DNA from: Phycisphaerae bacterium
Lineage (GTDB): Bacteria > Planctomycetota > Phycisphaerae > JAJVII01
Length of the DNA stretch: 52,715 nucleotides
Reading direction: 5' to 3'
Assembly: GCA_022072085.1 (NCBI GenBank)
Contig: JAJVII010000014.1
Span: 131,182-183,896, forward strand
Every line of letters starts with the position of its first letter. Positions within the stretch are counted from its first letter, which is position 1. A program made the position numbers and the translations under genes. Under the pieces are notes generated by a model. It made no database searches. It was not told the origin of the DNA and saw only the letters and a list, made by a program, of their open reading frames with translations. Of this stretch, positions 1-9,083 are shown in pieces.

Positions 1-1
1 C

Positions 2-355
2 CCAGTGTCGGTGGCTTACGGGTCGGATGTTGAGCTGGTCCGTCGCCTGCTGCTCCAGTGCGCCCGGGAGAACCCGCGCGTCCTGCGGAGCCCGCCGCCC
101 AAGGCCCACTTCGAGGAGTTCGGGGAAAGCTCGCTGAACTTCTACCTGAAGGTCTACCTCACGCACGTCGAGCACATGTTCAACGCCCGCGACGAACTGG
201 TCACCGTGATCGAGCGCGCCCTGCGCGGGCACGGCGTGGAGATCCCGTTCCCGCAGCGCGACCTGCACATTCGCACGTTCCCCCCGTCCCCGCCCGGCGA
301 CGGCCAGGACCCGCTGTCCGCCGCCCCTGTCCCGCCGCCGTCTGACCGGCCGTGA
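2..355 (+). CDS. MscS-family mechanosensitive channel, C-terminal part (5' truncated)
   Basis: The reading frame is open to the left edge, so only the last ~117 residues are present. They match the cytoplasmic C-terminal region of small-conductance mechanosensitive channels: a VAYGSDVELVRRLL segment (end of the beta domain), then the alpha/beta domain around SLNFYLKVYL, and a final IERALRGHGVEIPFPQRDLHI motif that is typical of the family end. A Pro-rich tail of about 25 residues follows. Such channels sit in the inner membrane and release solutes on hypo-osmotic shock. The gene is convergent with cysN, 22 bases away. The transmembrane part lies outside the window, so subfamily and full length cannot be judged. 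Confidence 0.85.
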   Translation, partial: PVSVAYGSDVELVRRLLLQCARENPRVLRSPPPKAHFEEFGESSLNFYLKVYLTHVEHMFNARDELVTVIERALRGHGVEIPFPQRDLHIRTFPPSPPGDGQDPLSAAPVPPPSDRP

Positions 356-377
356 TCTCTTCTGTAGGAGAGGAAGG

Positions 378-1619
378 TCAGGCGACGACCGCGCCGGCGC
401 CGACGACGTTGCCGGCGCGGGCCAGCGAGAGTCGTCCCAGGGCCGTGCCGCGCTCGAAGGGCTCGCGGGCCAGCGGGCGGTCGGCCTCCAGCCGCACTGT
501 CGCGATCCGGCCATAGGCCAACGCCGCGGGCGCCGCGTCGATCTCCTGCCCCCAAGCCGGGTCGAAACAGCCGGCGATCGAACGGACCGTGGCGGCGGCG
601 TCCTGCGTCGCGATGCGAAGCTCGACGATCTGGCCCACTGCCAGCGGCTGCGGGCTCATCCAGAGCAGCCGGGCGCAGAGGTCCGGGCTGACGGCGGGCG
701 GGTCGGCCGGGTCGGCCAGGATCAGCCCGCGGGCCCGGCCGCCCGGCGCGGGCCGGAGCGTGACCCCGACGGCTTCACCGATGCAGGCCTGCGTCCGCTG
801 CGCCTCGAAGAGCTCGATCGACTCGACGCGGACCGCGCCGCCGTCCGGCAGCAGCGTTGTGTCCTGCCCGGCACGCAGCACGCCGGACTCCACACGGCCG
901 ACGAAGATCGCCCGGCTGTCGATGTCGTAGACATCCTGCACGGCGAAGCGCATCGGTCCGTCGTCGGGCGCGGGGCGCAGCCGGACGGCGGCCAGCGCGT
1001 CCAGCAGCGTCGGCCCGCGATGCCAGGCCATTCGCGGCGAGGGGGCCAGGATGTTGTCGCCGGTCAGCGCCGAGGCGGGGATGGCCGCCTCCGCGCTCAG
1101 CCCGGTCGCCTTGAGCAGCCGGGCGATATCGCCGGCGACGGCGTCGAACGTCGCGGCGTCGTAGCCGACGCGGTCCATCTTGTTCACCAGCGGGATCACC
1201 GGCGAGATGCCCAGCAGGGCGAGCACCTGGGCGTGGGCCCGGGTCTGCGGGCGGACCGACTCGGTTGCGTCCACCAGCAGAACGGCGGCGTCGGCGCGGG
1301 AGGCGCCGGTGAACATGTTCTTGATGAACTCGGCGTGGCCGGGCGTGTCGATGATGACGTACTGCCGCCCGCAGTGGCGGAAGAATATCTGGGCGGTGTC
1401 GATCGTGCGGGCCTGCTCGCGCTCCTCGCGGAGGTGGTCAGTGACGAAGGCCAGATCGGCGGCCGGGTCGCGGCCGGGGCCGGCCAGCCTCTCGCGCACG
1501 GCGCGGGGCAGGGCGCCGGCGTCCAGCAGCAGCCGCCCGATCAGCGTGCTCTTGCCGTGATCGACGTGGCCGACGATGGCCAGCCGCAGGGTCTCGACGG
1601 GTTCGGCGGGGGGGGTCAT
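378..1619 (-). CDS. cysN: Sulfate adenylyltransferase subunit 1 (GTPase), CysN
   Basis: This is the GTP-hydrolysing regulatory subunit of ATP sulfurylase, which with CysD makes adenylyl sulfate (APS) from ATP and sulfate in the cytoplasm. The 413-residue protein shows the translation-factor-type G domain: P-loop GHVDHGKS (17-24), switch region around RTIDTAQ (71-77), DTPGH (91-95), NKMD (146-149) and an SAL G5 element near 180. EF-Tu-like beta-barrel domains follow. It is somewhat shorter than enterobacterial CysN and has no fused CysC (APS kinase) domain. Its ATG lies one base after the cysD stop, so the two genes are almost certainly translated from one message. No cysC or cysH is visible nearby, so the fate of the APS cannot be told here. 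Confidence 0.95.
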   Translation of the reverse strand: MTPPAEPVETLRLAIVGHVDHGKSTLIGRLLLDAGALPRAVRERLAGPGRDPAADLAFVTDHLREEREQARTIDTAQIFFRHCGRQYVIIDTPGHAEFIKNMFTGASRADAAVLLVDATESVRPQTRAHAQVLALLGISPVIPLVNKMDRVGYDAATFDAVAGDIARLLKATGLSAEAAIPASALTGDNILAPSPRMAWHRGPTLLDALAAVRLRPAPDDGPMRFAVQDVYDIDSRAIFVGRVESGVLRAGQDTTLLPDGGAVRVESIELFEAQRTQACIGEAVGVTLRPAPGGRARGLILADPADPPAVSPDLCARLLWMSPQPLAVGQIVELRIATQDAAATVRSIAGCFDPAWGQEIDAAPAALAYGRIATVRLEADRPLAREPFERGTALGRLSLARAGNVVGAGAVVA

Positions 1620-1620
1620 C

Positions 1621-2424
1621 TCAAAGGTATCCCAGGGCCCGGAGGTTCTGCATGGTGTGGGCCCGCTCCTTGTCCTGGGCCCGCCCGGCGCGCTCGGCGA
1701 CGTCGGTGATCGCCAACTCCTCGATGATCTCGTCGAGGGTTGTCGCGCCCGAGTCGATCGGCTCGCAGCAGGGCTCGCAGCCGATGCTGCGGAAGCGCTT
1801 GCCGAAGCGCGAGAAGTAGAGGTCGATCACGGGCATCCCCTCGCGGCGGACGTACTGCCAGACGTCCTTCTCGGTCCAGTCCAGCAGTGGGTGAACGCGG
1901 ACGTGCGTGCCGGTTTCGGCGGCGGTCTTGAACGCCTCCCACGGCTCGGGCGGCTGGTCGAGGTAGTTCCAGCGGAACGACTCGTCGCGCGGCGAGAAGT
2001 GCCGTTCCTTGGCGCGGATGCCGTGCTCGTCGCGGCGGATGCCCACCAGCAGGGCGTCGAAGCCGAACTTCGCGATGGCCTGTCGGAGGGCGTCGGTCTT
2101 CAGTTGCGTGCAGCACTCCATCTTGTCGGTGCTGCGGCAGCAGACGCCGCGGGCCAGCGCCTCGTCGTTGCGGGCGACGACCAGGTCCAGGTTCCACGCC
2201 TGGGTCAGGGCGTCGCGGAATTCGTAGATGCGTTCGAACTTGAAGGTCGTGTCGATGTGCAGGACGGGGAAGGGCAGCCGTCCGAAGAACGCCTTGCGGG
2301 CCAGCCAGAGCATCGCGGTCGAATCCTTGCCCATCGACCAGAGCAGCGCCGGTCGGCTGAAGCGGCTGGCCGCCTCGCGGATGATGTAGAGGCTGCGGTT
2401 CTCGAGCTGATCGAGCCGGTCCAC
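1621..2424 (-). CDS. cysD: Sulfate adenylyltransferase subunit 2, CysD
   Basis: This is the catalytic ATP-pyrophosphatase subunit of ATP sulfurylase. The PP-loop SMGKDS is at residues ~30-35, followed by [12 protein letters not shown], the CCRSTDK segment, GIRRDEHG, and the C-terminal WTEKDVWQY and GCEPC motifs characteristic of CysD/PAPS-reductase folds. The start is set at a GTG (2424) because GGAGG lies 9 bases upstream and the protein then begins [11 protein letters not shown], like known CysD. The open frame extends to 2493, but that part overlaps the end of the preceding gene. The result is 267 residues, a little shorter than the ~300 of E. coli. It follows the phosphatase-like gene by 17 bases and abuts cysN. 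Confidence 0.95.
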   Translation of the reverse strand: MDRLDQLENRSLYIIREAASRFSRPALLWSMGKDSTAMLWLARKAFFGRLPFPVLHIDTTFKFERIYEFRDALTQAWNLDLVVARNDEALARGVCCRSTDKMECCTQLKTDALRQAIAKFGFDALLVGIRRDEHGIRAKERHFSPRDESFRWNYLDQPPEPWEAFKTAAETGTHVRVHPLLDWTEKDVWQYVRREGMPVIDLYFSRFGKRFRSIGCEPCCEPIDSGATTLDEIIEELAITDVAERAGRAQDKERAHTMQNLRALGYL

Positions 2425-2441
2425 GCGGCCGGTCCTCCGGG

Positions 2442-4619
2442 TCAGAACAGCGGCTGGCCGTCCATCCAGTCCGGGCGGCGGATCTTGAAGCACTGAAGCA
2501 CCGACGGGGCGATGTCGATGTTGCGCGGCTGGGCGTCGGACTTGAGCTTGCGGCTGGACAGGAAGATGCCCGGGACCACGTGCGGGTCCATCAGGTGGTC
2601 GCCGCTCCAGCCGTCCATGTTGTCGCCGAAGACCTGCGGCGGCGAGCCGCCGATGACGTTGCTGCTCTCGGCGCGGAAGCCGCGGTTGAACCCGACCACC
2701 AGGTCCGGCCCGTCGGCGACCCGGTCGCCGCGGTACTCCTCGCGGGCGAGGTACGCGTCGCGGACGGCCGCCTGGCCGGTCACCGGTTCACGCAGGTCGC
2801 GCAGCTTCTGCCGCAGTTCCTCGCACAGCCGGTCGCAGTCGGCGCCGGGAGCGACGATGCCCTGCTTCTCGCGCCCCTTGAGGTTGACGTAGATGTCGGT
2901 GAAGCCGACCGCATAGGCCCGCGTCTGCTTCCAATCGACGTCGGCGAAACCCTCGCCGCCGTTGCGCCCGTCGGGCGTGGTCAGCGTCATGTAGCCGTTG
3001 GCCACCAGCCAACTGTTCAGCCCGACCTTCGTGCGGAAGGTCGTGAAGCCGTGGTCGGAGCAGACGATGATGCAGGTGCGGTCGCCGGACTTCGCCAGCA
3101 CCTCGCCCAACACGCCGTCCATACGTTTGTACATGTCGGGGATCACGTGGCCGAACTTCTCGGCGAACTCCTTGCTGTAGTTGGGGTGGCCGGGGTCGCG
3201 CGTCCGCCAGAACATGTGCTGGATGCGGTCGCCGGAGTCGAAGACGAACGCGAACAGGCCCTTGTCGAACCGCGAAAACTCGTGGTCGAACTGCGCCTTG
3301 CGCTGGCGGAAGATGTCCATGATCTCCTGCTCGAAGGCCTCCGGCGGCAGCACACCGTCATTCATCGCGTTGACGTCCTCGGGCATGCCCAGCGATTCGT
3401 ATTCGCCGATCGCCTTGGCCAACTCCGCGGCGTAGCCGTCGGGCCATGTGAACTGATGATACGGGTCAGCCGGGTCGATCTGCGGCGTGGTCACGTACAG
3501 CCGCAGGCTCGGCTGGAGCCCGCCGAGGTGGGCCCGCACGACGGCCGGCACGTTGCGACCGGCCAGGCGGCGGAAGACGATCGGCAGGACCGGGCTCCAC
3601 TGGCCAACCTTCAGCTCGACGGCGTCGGACTTGCCGAACTGCACCGAGACGGCGTCGTCGCCGGTGCGGCGGACGACCACGTCCATCTTCAACGTCGAGC
3701 CGGGAATCTGCACGCTGAGCTGGCTGGTGAAAGTGTCGTCCTTCCAGTCGGCCTGGTGATAGACCCCCTTGAAGCCGGGCGGCTCGGCCGGGTCGGTCGT
3801 GTAGAAGCGGTATCGCCCCATCGCCCCGCCCAGGTCGGTCACGCCCAGCCCGCTGAGGAATCGGCCGGTGACCTGCTCGGGGGGAAAGGCGGCCGGCCAG
3901 CGGATGACGGTCGTGGGAATCTTCGCTTCGCTGGCCAGCGTCCAGAAGCCCTGGACGTGGCGGACGGGCAGGAACCGCTCGGCCCGTTTGTCCAGCAGGT
4001 TCTTGCGGTTGATGTGGTAGATGCTCAACAGGATCTGGTAGTTCGACGGACCGCGGTGGAGAAAGTCGAAGATGCCGTGCTTGCCGGGATTGCACCCGGT
4101 CGCGATGCCCGACCAGGCGACGGGGGTCTCGGGCGGCAGCGTCGTGGCCAGCGGCGAGTAGCTCCCGCGGTCGCGCAGCTTCGCGAAGTTGGGCAGCTCG
4201 CCCGCGTCCATCATCGGCTCGACGATGTCGGGCGACAGGCCGTCCATCCCCAGCACGATCACCCGGTCGAACTGCTCGTAGCTGCCTTCGGTCATCTGCT
4301 CCCCTTCAGGCAGTTTGCCTTTCTGGTGGGTCAGGGCGAACCAGGTCCATCCGGCCCCGGCCAGCAGCAGCACCGGCACGCCGACGGCCACCGTCCACAT
4401 GCCCGCCCGGCCGATCCGCTCGCGCAGCCAGCGCAGCAGCCGCTTGAACGGCCACAGCAGCACCGCGCAGAACGCCCCCGCGCTGCCGAGCATCATGACC
4501 AGCATGCCGGCGGCCCACGACTGCGTGCCCGGGTCGATGTAGGCCCACGCCGGACGCACCGCCACCAGCGTCAAGCCAAACGCCAACGCCGCGATCAGGA
4601 TGTTCCGTCGATTCGGCAT
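2442..4619 (-). CDS. Membrane-anchored alkaline-phosphatase-superfamily phosphodiesterase-like protein
   Basis: The 725-residue protein belongs to the type I phosphodiesterase/nucleotide pyrophosphatase branch of the alkaline phosphatase superfamily. A signal-like N-terminus ends near AWAYIDPG (25-31). Two further hydrophobic segments (about 38-57 and 74-96) probably anchor it, leaving the enzyme outside. Catalytic-type features are VIVLGMDGLSPD (first metal Asp ~126), TLPPETPVAWSGIATG with a Thr (~165) at the nucleophile position, FDSGDRIQHMFW and CSDHGF, which supply the second metal set. The start at 4619 is chosen because AAGGA stands just upstream and a signal sequence follows; a longer frame to 4775 would overlap the preceding gene. 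Substrate is unknown. Family precedents include nucleotide, phospholipid and phosphonate diesters. Confidence 0.82.
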   Translation of the reverse strand: MPNRRNILIAALAFGLTLVAVRPAWAYIDPGTQSWAAGMLVMMLGSAGAFCAVLLWPFKRLLRWLRERIGRAGMWTVAVGVPVLLLAGAGWTWFALTHQKGKLPEGEQMTEGSYEQFDRVIVLGMDGLSPDIVEPMMDAGELPNFAKLRDRGSYSPLATTLPPETPVAWSGIATGCNPGKHGIFDFLHRGPSNYQILLSIYHINRKNLLDKRAERFLPVRHVQGFWTLASEAKIPTTVIRWPAAFPPEQVTGRFLSGLGVTDLGGAMGRYRFYTTDPAEPPGFKGVYHQADWKDDTFTSQLSVQIPGSTLKMDVVVRRTGDDAVSVQFGKSDAVELKVGQWSPVLPIVFRRLAGRNVPAVVRAHLGGLQPSLRLYVTTPQIDPADPYHQFTWPDGYAAELAKAIGEYESLGMPEDVNAMNDGVLPPEAFEQEIMDIFRQRKAQFDHEFSRFDKGLFAFVFDSGDRIQHMFWRTRDPGHPNYSKEFAEKFGHVIPDMYKRMDGVLGEVLAKSGDRTCIIVCSDHGFTTFRTKVGLNSWLVANGYMTLTTPDGRNGGEGFADVDWKQTRAYAVGFTDIYVNLKGREKQGIVAPGADCDRLCEELRQKLRDLREPVTGQAAVRDAYLAREEYRGDRVADGPDLVVGFNRGFRAESSNVIGGSPPQVFGDNMDGWSGDHLMDPHVVPGIFLSSRKLKSDAQPRNIDIAPSVLQCFKIRRPDWMDGQPLF

Positions 4620-4689
4620 GGGTTCCTTACATGGGCGGCCGCGCTCCCTTGCGGTTGCGGCTGGACGTAACACGCAAGGCCGGGCGACT

Positions 4690-7416
4690 CTACGGCGACT
4701 GGTGGAAAGGCCTGCCGGTCTTGTAGCCGGCCAGCCGCAGCTCGATCGGCGCCGCCCGGTCGCCGCCGGCGGCACGGGCGAGCCTGACGGCTGCCTCGGC
4801 CTGCTCGGCCGCCTGCTCGAACTGCCCGGTCTCGGCCCAGGCCGCCGCCAGCGCGTCGAGCACCTGGAAGTTGTTCCCGCCGGTCTTCTCGTTCAACTGC
4901 CGGGCCAGCTTGAGCGCCGCGCCGCCGTCGCGGATCGAGGCGTCAGGGCAGGTCGCCAGCCACCACGCCAGATTGTACAGCAGCATCGGGTCGTCGGGCG
5001 CCTTGGCCAGCCCGTCGCGCCACGCGGCGATCGCCTGGGCGTATTCCTTCTTGCGGCTGAGCGTCAGGCCCAGGTTGTTCCAGGCGGCGACGAACGCCGG
5101 CTCCAGCGCCAGCGCCTTGCGATACTCCGCGATCGCCTCGTCCGGTCGGCCGAGCTGCGTCAGCAGCATGCCTATGTTATTGCGCGTTCCGGGTGTTTCC
5201 TGGATCGCCAGCGATCTTCGCAGCTCGACCAGGGCCTCGTCGTTTCGGCCCAGCCGGGCCAGCGCCATGCCCAGTACCAGCGGCGGGCGCGGGGCCTGGG
5301 GAGGGGCGACGCGGACGGCCTGGCGGTAGGCGTCCAGGGCCTCGTCGGTCTTGCCCAGCGTCATCAGGGCGTCGCCCAGGTTGATCCGGATCGCCGGGTC
5401 CGACGGGTTCATCTCGATCGCCCGGCGATACTGCGTGACGGCGTCCACCATGCGGCCCTGCCTGGCCAGCGCGACGCCGAAGTTGGCCAGCAGCACGGCG
5501 CTGCCGCCGCGGTGGACGGCCAGCGCGGAACGGTAGAGGTCGATCGCCTTGACCAGCTCGCCGCGCTGGTTGTAGATGTTGGCCAGATTGTTCAGGGCCT
5601 CGAGGTGGTCGGGGGCGTCGGCGAGCACCTGCTGATACTGTTCGATGGCCTTGTCCGCTTCGCCCAGTCCCGAGTAGGCCAGTCCCAGGTTCGTGTGCAG
5701 CTTGAGCGTGATCTTCGAGACGCCCCGGGCGTCGAGGGCCTCGGCCGGGTTGGGGGTCATCTGGAGCCCGCGGCGGAAGACTCTTACCGCCTCGGCGTAT
5801 TTTCCTTCGTCCAGCGCCAGCGAGCCGAGATTGGCGACCATGGTCCGGTCCGAGGGGTCGATCGCCAGGACCGCCTCGATGTGCCGCCGGGCCTCCTCGC
5901 GGCGGCCCAGGGCCAGGAACGCGCCGGCGAGATAGTCGTGGACCTGTAGCGACTCGGGCGAGCGGGCCTCCAGCGGCGCGAGCAGCGCGATGACTTCCTC
6001 TTCACGCCCCAGCTCGTGGAACACCTCGGCCTTGAGGCACGCGTTATACACGTCCATCATGGCCTTGGGGTTCTTCAGGTCGCCGGGCCGGGTCGTCGCG
6101 GCCGGGGCGCGGACGCCCGAGAGGTAGCCGAGCTGCTGGAGCGCCCGCAGGTCCTCGGCGCTCATCGCCACCGACTCGGAGCGGGCGGCGTGCATGTCGG
6201 CGATCATCCCGTCCAGCCTGGCCTTCAGGGCCGCGGCCTGCCCCGGCTGATCGGCCCGCAGGTTGTGCGCCTCGTCCGGGTCGGCTTGCAGGTCGTAGAG
6301 CTCGGGGTCGGGGCAGTCGATGTAGGCCCAGCGCCCGGCCGTAATCGACCGCAGCGGCGCCCAGCCATAGTTGCAGAACAGGAACTCGCTCTCGCCATAA
6401 ACGCCGGCATCAGCATCCCCGCCCGCCGGGCCGGCCAGCAGGTCGCGGCCGCGCATCGCCGGCGGCGGCCTGACGCCGGCGGCGTCCAGCACCGTCGGGG
6501 CAATGTCGCTCAGCCCGGCCAGACGGTCGGACACCGTGCCGGCGGCGGTCCGTCCGGGCAGGCTGACGATCAGCGGCACGTGCATCGTGGTCTGATAGAT
6601 CAACGGCCCGTGGCCGTCCTCCTCGTGCTGCCCGAACGACTCGCCGTGATCGCCGACGGCGACGATCAACGTGCTGGATCGCAGCCCGCGACGGTCGAGG
6701 TAGTCGAGCAGCCGGGCGATCTGCGTGTCGACGAAGGCCAGCTCGCCGTCATAGGGGTCGGCCAGCTTCGACTTGAACGGCTCGGGCGGATCGTAGGGCA
6801 GGTGCGGATCGTAGAAGTGGACCCAGCAGAAGAAAGGCTTGTCCCCGCGGTCGGCCAGCCACGCCAGCGCCCGGTTGCAGACGACGTCGGCTGAATTCTC
6901 GCGGAGGTAGACGTCGTCGTCATCCTCGGGAACCTTCATGCGGTCGTCGTAGGTCGCGAAGCCGCGGCTGAGTCCGAAGCGATGGTCCAGAACAAAGCTG
7001 GCCAGGAAGGCGGCGCAGTCATAGCCCCGGTCGCCCAGCATCTCGGCCAGCACGGCGTGGCCCGGGCCCAGCCGCCCGCGACCGTTGTCCGCCAGCCCCG
7101 TCTCCGGCGGCAGCAGGCCGGTCATGATCGTCGCATGCGACGGCAGCGTCAGCGGGACGTGCGTCTGGGCGCGGGCGAAGCGGACGCCCGCGGCGGCCAG
7201 CGAATCCAGCGCCGGCGTGCGGGCGGCCGCGTGACCGTAGCAGCCCAGCCGGTCGGCCCGCGTGGTGTCCAGCGTGATCAGCAGGACGTTGGGCCGCGGA
7301 TGCTCAACCGGGGGTTCGGGCGGCGGGGCGGCCGAGCGGTTACCGACCAGCCTGACGACGATCACCGCCGCCGCGATCAGCAGCGCGAGGGCAGCGACGA
7401 TGACGGCCTTCTTCAT
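4690..7416 (-). CDS. Sulfatase-fold enzyme fused to a long TPR array
   Basis: The 908-residue protein has three parts. An N-terminal membrane anchor (4-23) with a Pro-rich linker comes first. A sulfatase/alkaline-phosphatase-fold domain (~40-430) carries the metal-site motifs LLITLDTTRAD and GDHGESFGQHEEDGHG. At least eight tetratricopeptide repeats (~440-890) follow, for example KAIEQYQQVLADAPDHLEALNNLANIY-type units. At the position where true sulfatases have C/S-x-P-S-R, this protein reads T-L-P-S-H (90-94). It therefore lacks the Cys/Ser converted to formylglycine and has a Thr instead, like phosphoryl-transfer members of the superfamily. A classic arylsulfatase is thus unlikely; phosphodiesterase or transferase activity is possible. 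It lies 70 bases upstream of the phosphodiesterase-like gene and may head the cysDN operon. It is likely anchored outside the membrane, with the TPRs as scaffold. Confidence 0.85.
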   Translation of the reverse strand: MKKAVIVAALALLIAAAVIVVRLVGNRSAAPPPEPPVEHPRPNVLLITLDTTRADRLGCYGHAAARTPALDSLAAAGVRFARAQTHVPLTLPSHATIMTGLLPPETGLADNGRGRLGPGHAVLAEMLGDRGYDCAAFLASFVLDHRFGLSRGFATYDDRMKVPEDDDDVYLRENSADVVCNRALAWLADRGDKPFFCWVHFYDPHLPYDPPEPFKSKLADPYDGELAFVDTQIARLLDYLDRRGLRSSTLIVAVGDHGESFGQHEEDGHGPLIYQTTMHVPLIVSLPGRTAAGTVSDRLAGLSDIAPTVLDAAGVRPPPAMRGRDLLAGPAGGDADAGVYGESEFLFCNYGWAPLRSITAGRWAYIDCPDPELYDLQADPDEAHNLRADQPGQAAALKARLDGMIADMHAARSESVAMSAEDLRALQQLGYLSGVRAPAATTRPGDLKNPKAMMDVYNACLKAEVFHELGREEEVIALLAPLEARSPESLQVHDYLAGAFLALGRREEARRHIEAVLAIDPSDRTMVANLGSLALDEGKYAEAVRVFRRGLQMTPNPAEALDARGVSKITLKLHTNLGLAYSGLGEADKAIEQYQQVLADAPDHLEALNNLANIYNQRGELVKAIDLYRSALAVHRGGSAVLLANFGVALARQGRMVDAVTQYRRAIEMNPSDPAIRINLGDALMTLGKTDEALDAYRQAVRVAPPQAPRPPLVLGMALARLGRNDEALVELRRSLAIQETPGTRNNIGMLLTQLGRPDEAIAEYRKALALEPAFVAAWNNLGLTLSRKKEYAQAIAAWRDGLAKAPDDPMLLYNLAWWLATCPDASIRDGGAALKLARQLNEKTGGNNFQVLDALAAAWAETGQFEQAAEQAEAAVRLARAAGGDRAAPIELRLAGYKTGRPFHQSP

Positions 7417-7484
7417 GCGACCTGTCCAGCGAGGGATAGGACCGGCGACCTCTTCATGATATCGGATCGGACGACAAAAGGAAT

Positions 7485-7510
7485 GAGGCCTTCCCAGCCG
7501 GGAAGGCCTC
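7485..7510 (-). terminator. Hairpin terminator after the DNRLRE PEP-CTERM gene
   Basis: A perfect 11-bp inverted repeat (GAGGCCTTCCC/GGGAAGGCCTC) with a 4-base loop starts 33 bases past the stop codon at 7544. On the minus strand it is followed by ATTCCTTTTG, a short T-rich stretch. It separates the PEP-CTERM gene from the sulfatase-TPR gene downstream. Confidence 0.75.
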
Positions 7511-7543
7511 GATAGATGCCATGAATTGCGTCGGCCCGCCGGC

Positions 7544-8707
7544 TCAGCGGCGGCGGCGCCGGGAAGTGACCAGCCCCAGCCCGCCCAACGCCAGCAACGT
7601 TACCGTGATAGGCTCGGGAACGACCGTCGCGGGCACGTAGGTGATCTCCAGCGTCGGGCGGAAGCCGGACATGTCAACGCCGTTGGCTGCGACGTAGCCG
7701 GACTGGAAGTCCCACTTCTTGTTCACGGGGTCGTACATCGTGGCTTCGCGGAGATAGTAATACTCGCCGGTGCTGCCCGCGCTGGTGAACTGCACGCCGT
7801 AGTTGGCCTGGGCCGCACCCGCATAGGCGTCGGTCCCCAGCCAGCGCTGCACCAGGTCCGTCACGTTCAGCGTGTCCCAGGCCGGAAGGTCCGAGTTCGA
7901 CGCGATGCCTACCGACGTGCCGGCGAACCCGCCGACGGCGGCCCGGCTGACCGCGTCCCATGCGTTGTTGTTGTCCACGTAGTAGATGTCTGCTGGTTCG
8001 ACGCCGGTGTTGGTCCGCATGTAGATGGTGTCGGTGCCGGAGTCGTAGTAGTAGCCGAAGCCGTTGGCGAAAGGCGTTGCTCCGGTGTCCACCGCGTTCA
8101 GGGACGCCAGGTCAGCGTAGGCGCTGCCGGTCGTCGGGCCCGTGCTGATCTCGTACAATCGAATCCCGCCGGCAAAGCCCTGGCGGATCCAGCGGCGGGT
8201 GGCGTCGGCGGGATACTTCTGGTCGGGCGCCAGCGCTGTGCTGAACGTGTGGGCGTAAGTCGTCCCAGTGTCCAAGGTCCAGGAGTCCACCTTCTCCGGG
8301 GCGTAGCGGTAGCGGTGATTCGCGCCGTCGGAATAGTCGGGCCAGTCCCTGGCCGTGCCTTCGACCCAGTCCATGCCCAACTGCTGGACCTTGAACCTTC
8401 TCCCGCTGTAGTTGTGGCCGTACTGGTAGAGCTTGAGCGTGGCCGACGTGACCGACGCGGCGTTGATGCCGGTCAGGTCGAATCTCAACAGGCCCAGGCT
8501 GTCGTCAAAGCTGGAGTTGTAGGGGCCCACGGTCGGGGCGCCGCCTTCGCCGAAGCCATAGGCCGCGCCCGCGGACTGCGTCAGGTGTGAATCGCTCGTT
8601 CCGTCGTAGCCGTTCAACCCGTCGCGCAGCACGACGGCCGTGTCGGCCAGCGCCGGACCGGCCGCCAGCGCCAGCGCCACCATCAGACCAGCCATTGAAC
8701 GCACCAT
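7544..8707 (-). CDS. PEP-CTERM protein with DNRLRE-type ectodomain
   Basis: This is a secreted, 387-residue protein. A signal peptide (about 1-22, ending ALA-D) leads into an ectodomain whose LGLLRFDLTGI...SATLKLYQYG core resembles the DNRLRE (disaggregatase-related) carbohydrate-associated beta-sandwich, repeated loosely to ~350. The C-terminus has VPEP, a hydrophobic stretch LLALGGLGL and an Arg-rich end, the exosortase sorting tail. The start at 8707 is chosen because AAGGAG lies 6 bases upstream; the frame extends seven codons further. Family knowledge predicts cleavage by an exosortase and attachment to the surface or extracellular polysaccharide. A sigma-54 motif (8821-8835), paired palindromes (8956-9003) and a strong terminator make it its own transcription unit. 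Ectodomain assignment is moderate; the sorting tail is clear. Confidence 0.85.
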   Translation of the reverse strand: MVRSMAGLMVALALAAGPALADTAVVLRDGLNGYDGTSDSHLTQSAGAAYGFGEGGAPTVGPYNSSFDDSLGLLRFDLTGINAASVTSATLKLYQYGHNYSGRRFKVQQLGMDWVEGTARDWPDYSDGANHRYRYAPEKVDSWTLDTGTTYAHTFSTALAPDQKYPADATRRWIRQGFAGGIRLYEISTGPTTGSAYADLASLNAVDTGATPFANGFGYYYDSGTDTIYMRTNTGVEPADIYYVDNNNAWDAVSRAAVGGFAGTSVGIASNSDLPAWDTLNVTDLVQRWLGTDAYAGAAQANYGVQFTSAGSTGEYYYLREATMYDPVNKKWDFQSGYVAANGVDMSGFRPTLEITYVPATVVPEPITVTLLALGGLGLVTSRRRRR

Positions 8708-8820
8708 GATTGGCTCCTTCTCGTACACGTTGTCTCTCGCACTCGCACGCGACCGACAAGAGCAGAGGCAGACAAAGAGAGATGCAGCTGTTCGGCACCC
8801 CGCGACTCCTCAAGACGCGT

Positions 8821-8835
8821 GCAACTGGCGTGCCA
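8821..8835 (-). promoter_or_regulatory. Sigma-54 (-24/-12) promoter motif
   Basis: Read on the minus strand, the site is TGGCACgccagTTGC, an exact match to the TGGCAC-N5-TTGC consensus. Its -12 element lies 113 bases before the ATG of the DNRLRE PEP-CTERM gene. Comparable motifs stand 98-121 bases before the starts at 10838, 12944, 15035 and 36286. Confidence 0.85.
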
Positions 8836-8955
8836 GCAAAGGGATTCTTGTTGAGAGTGGTTTCTCGTAAGTTGTAAGTATGCGGAATGCAGGGCGTTAC
8901 GGCCTTGCACGCGGCGTCAGAATCTTGCCGCCGTCCCGTCGGCCCGCAGTTGCGT

Positions 8956-9003
8956 GTTGCGGGGAATCAACATCCGGCCAGTCCAGTGTTGACCGGGAGC
9001 AAC
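8956..9003. promoter_or_regulatory. Paired GTTG-N8-CAAC boxes, copy 1 (putative enhancer site)
   Basis: Two 16-base dyads, GTTGCGGGGAATCAAC (8956-8971) and GTTGACCGGGAGCAAC (8988-9003), start 32 bases apart. The nearer edge is 121 bases upstream of the -24 element of the sigma-54 motif at 8821-8835. This is the usual range for binding sites of sigma-54 activators. The protein that binds is not in the window. Confidence 0.75.
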
Positions 9004-9028
9004 ATGGGAGAGCCCGGCGGCCGGAATG

Positions 9029-9055
9029 AAAAGGGCCGCCCCATCGAAGCGGCCC
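9029..9055 (-). terminator. Rho-independent terminator after beta-helix gene 1
   Basis: On the minus strand GGGCCGC and GCGGCCC form a 7-bp stem, extended by an imperfect pair, with a ~9-base loop. TTTT follows directly. It lies 28 bases past the stop codon at 9084. It falls just downstream of paired-box copy 1, so gene 1 transcripts should end before reaching those boxes. Confidence 0.8.
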
Positions 9056-9083
9056 GGGGATCGGCTGCATGACGCACGCGCGG

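Noticed and set aside
2580-4670. Long plus-strand open frame antisense to the phosphodiesterase-like gene
   Set aside because: Low-complexity Arg/Val/Gly-rich translation, no domain and no ribosome site; it is the mirror of a GC-rich gene. The same applies to the long antisense frames at 28173-31259, 37885-40698, 47997-49898 and others.
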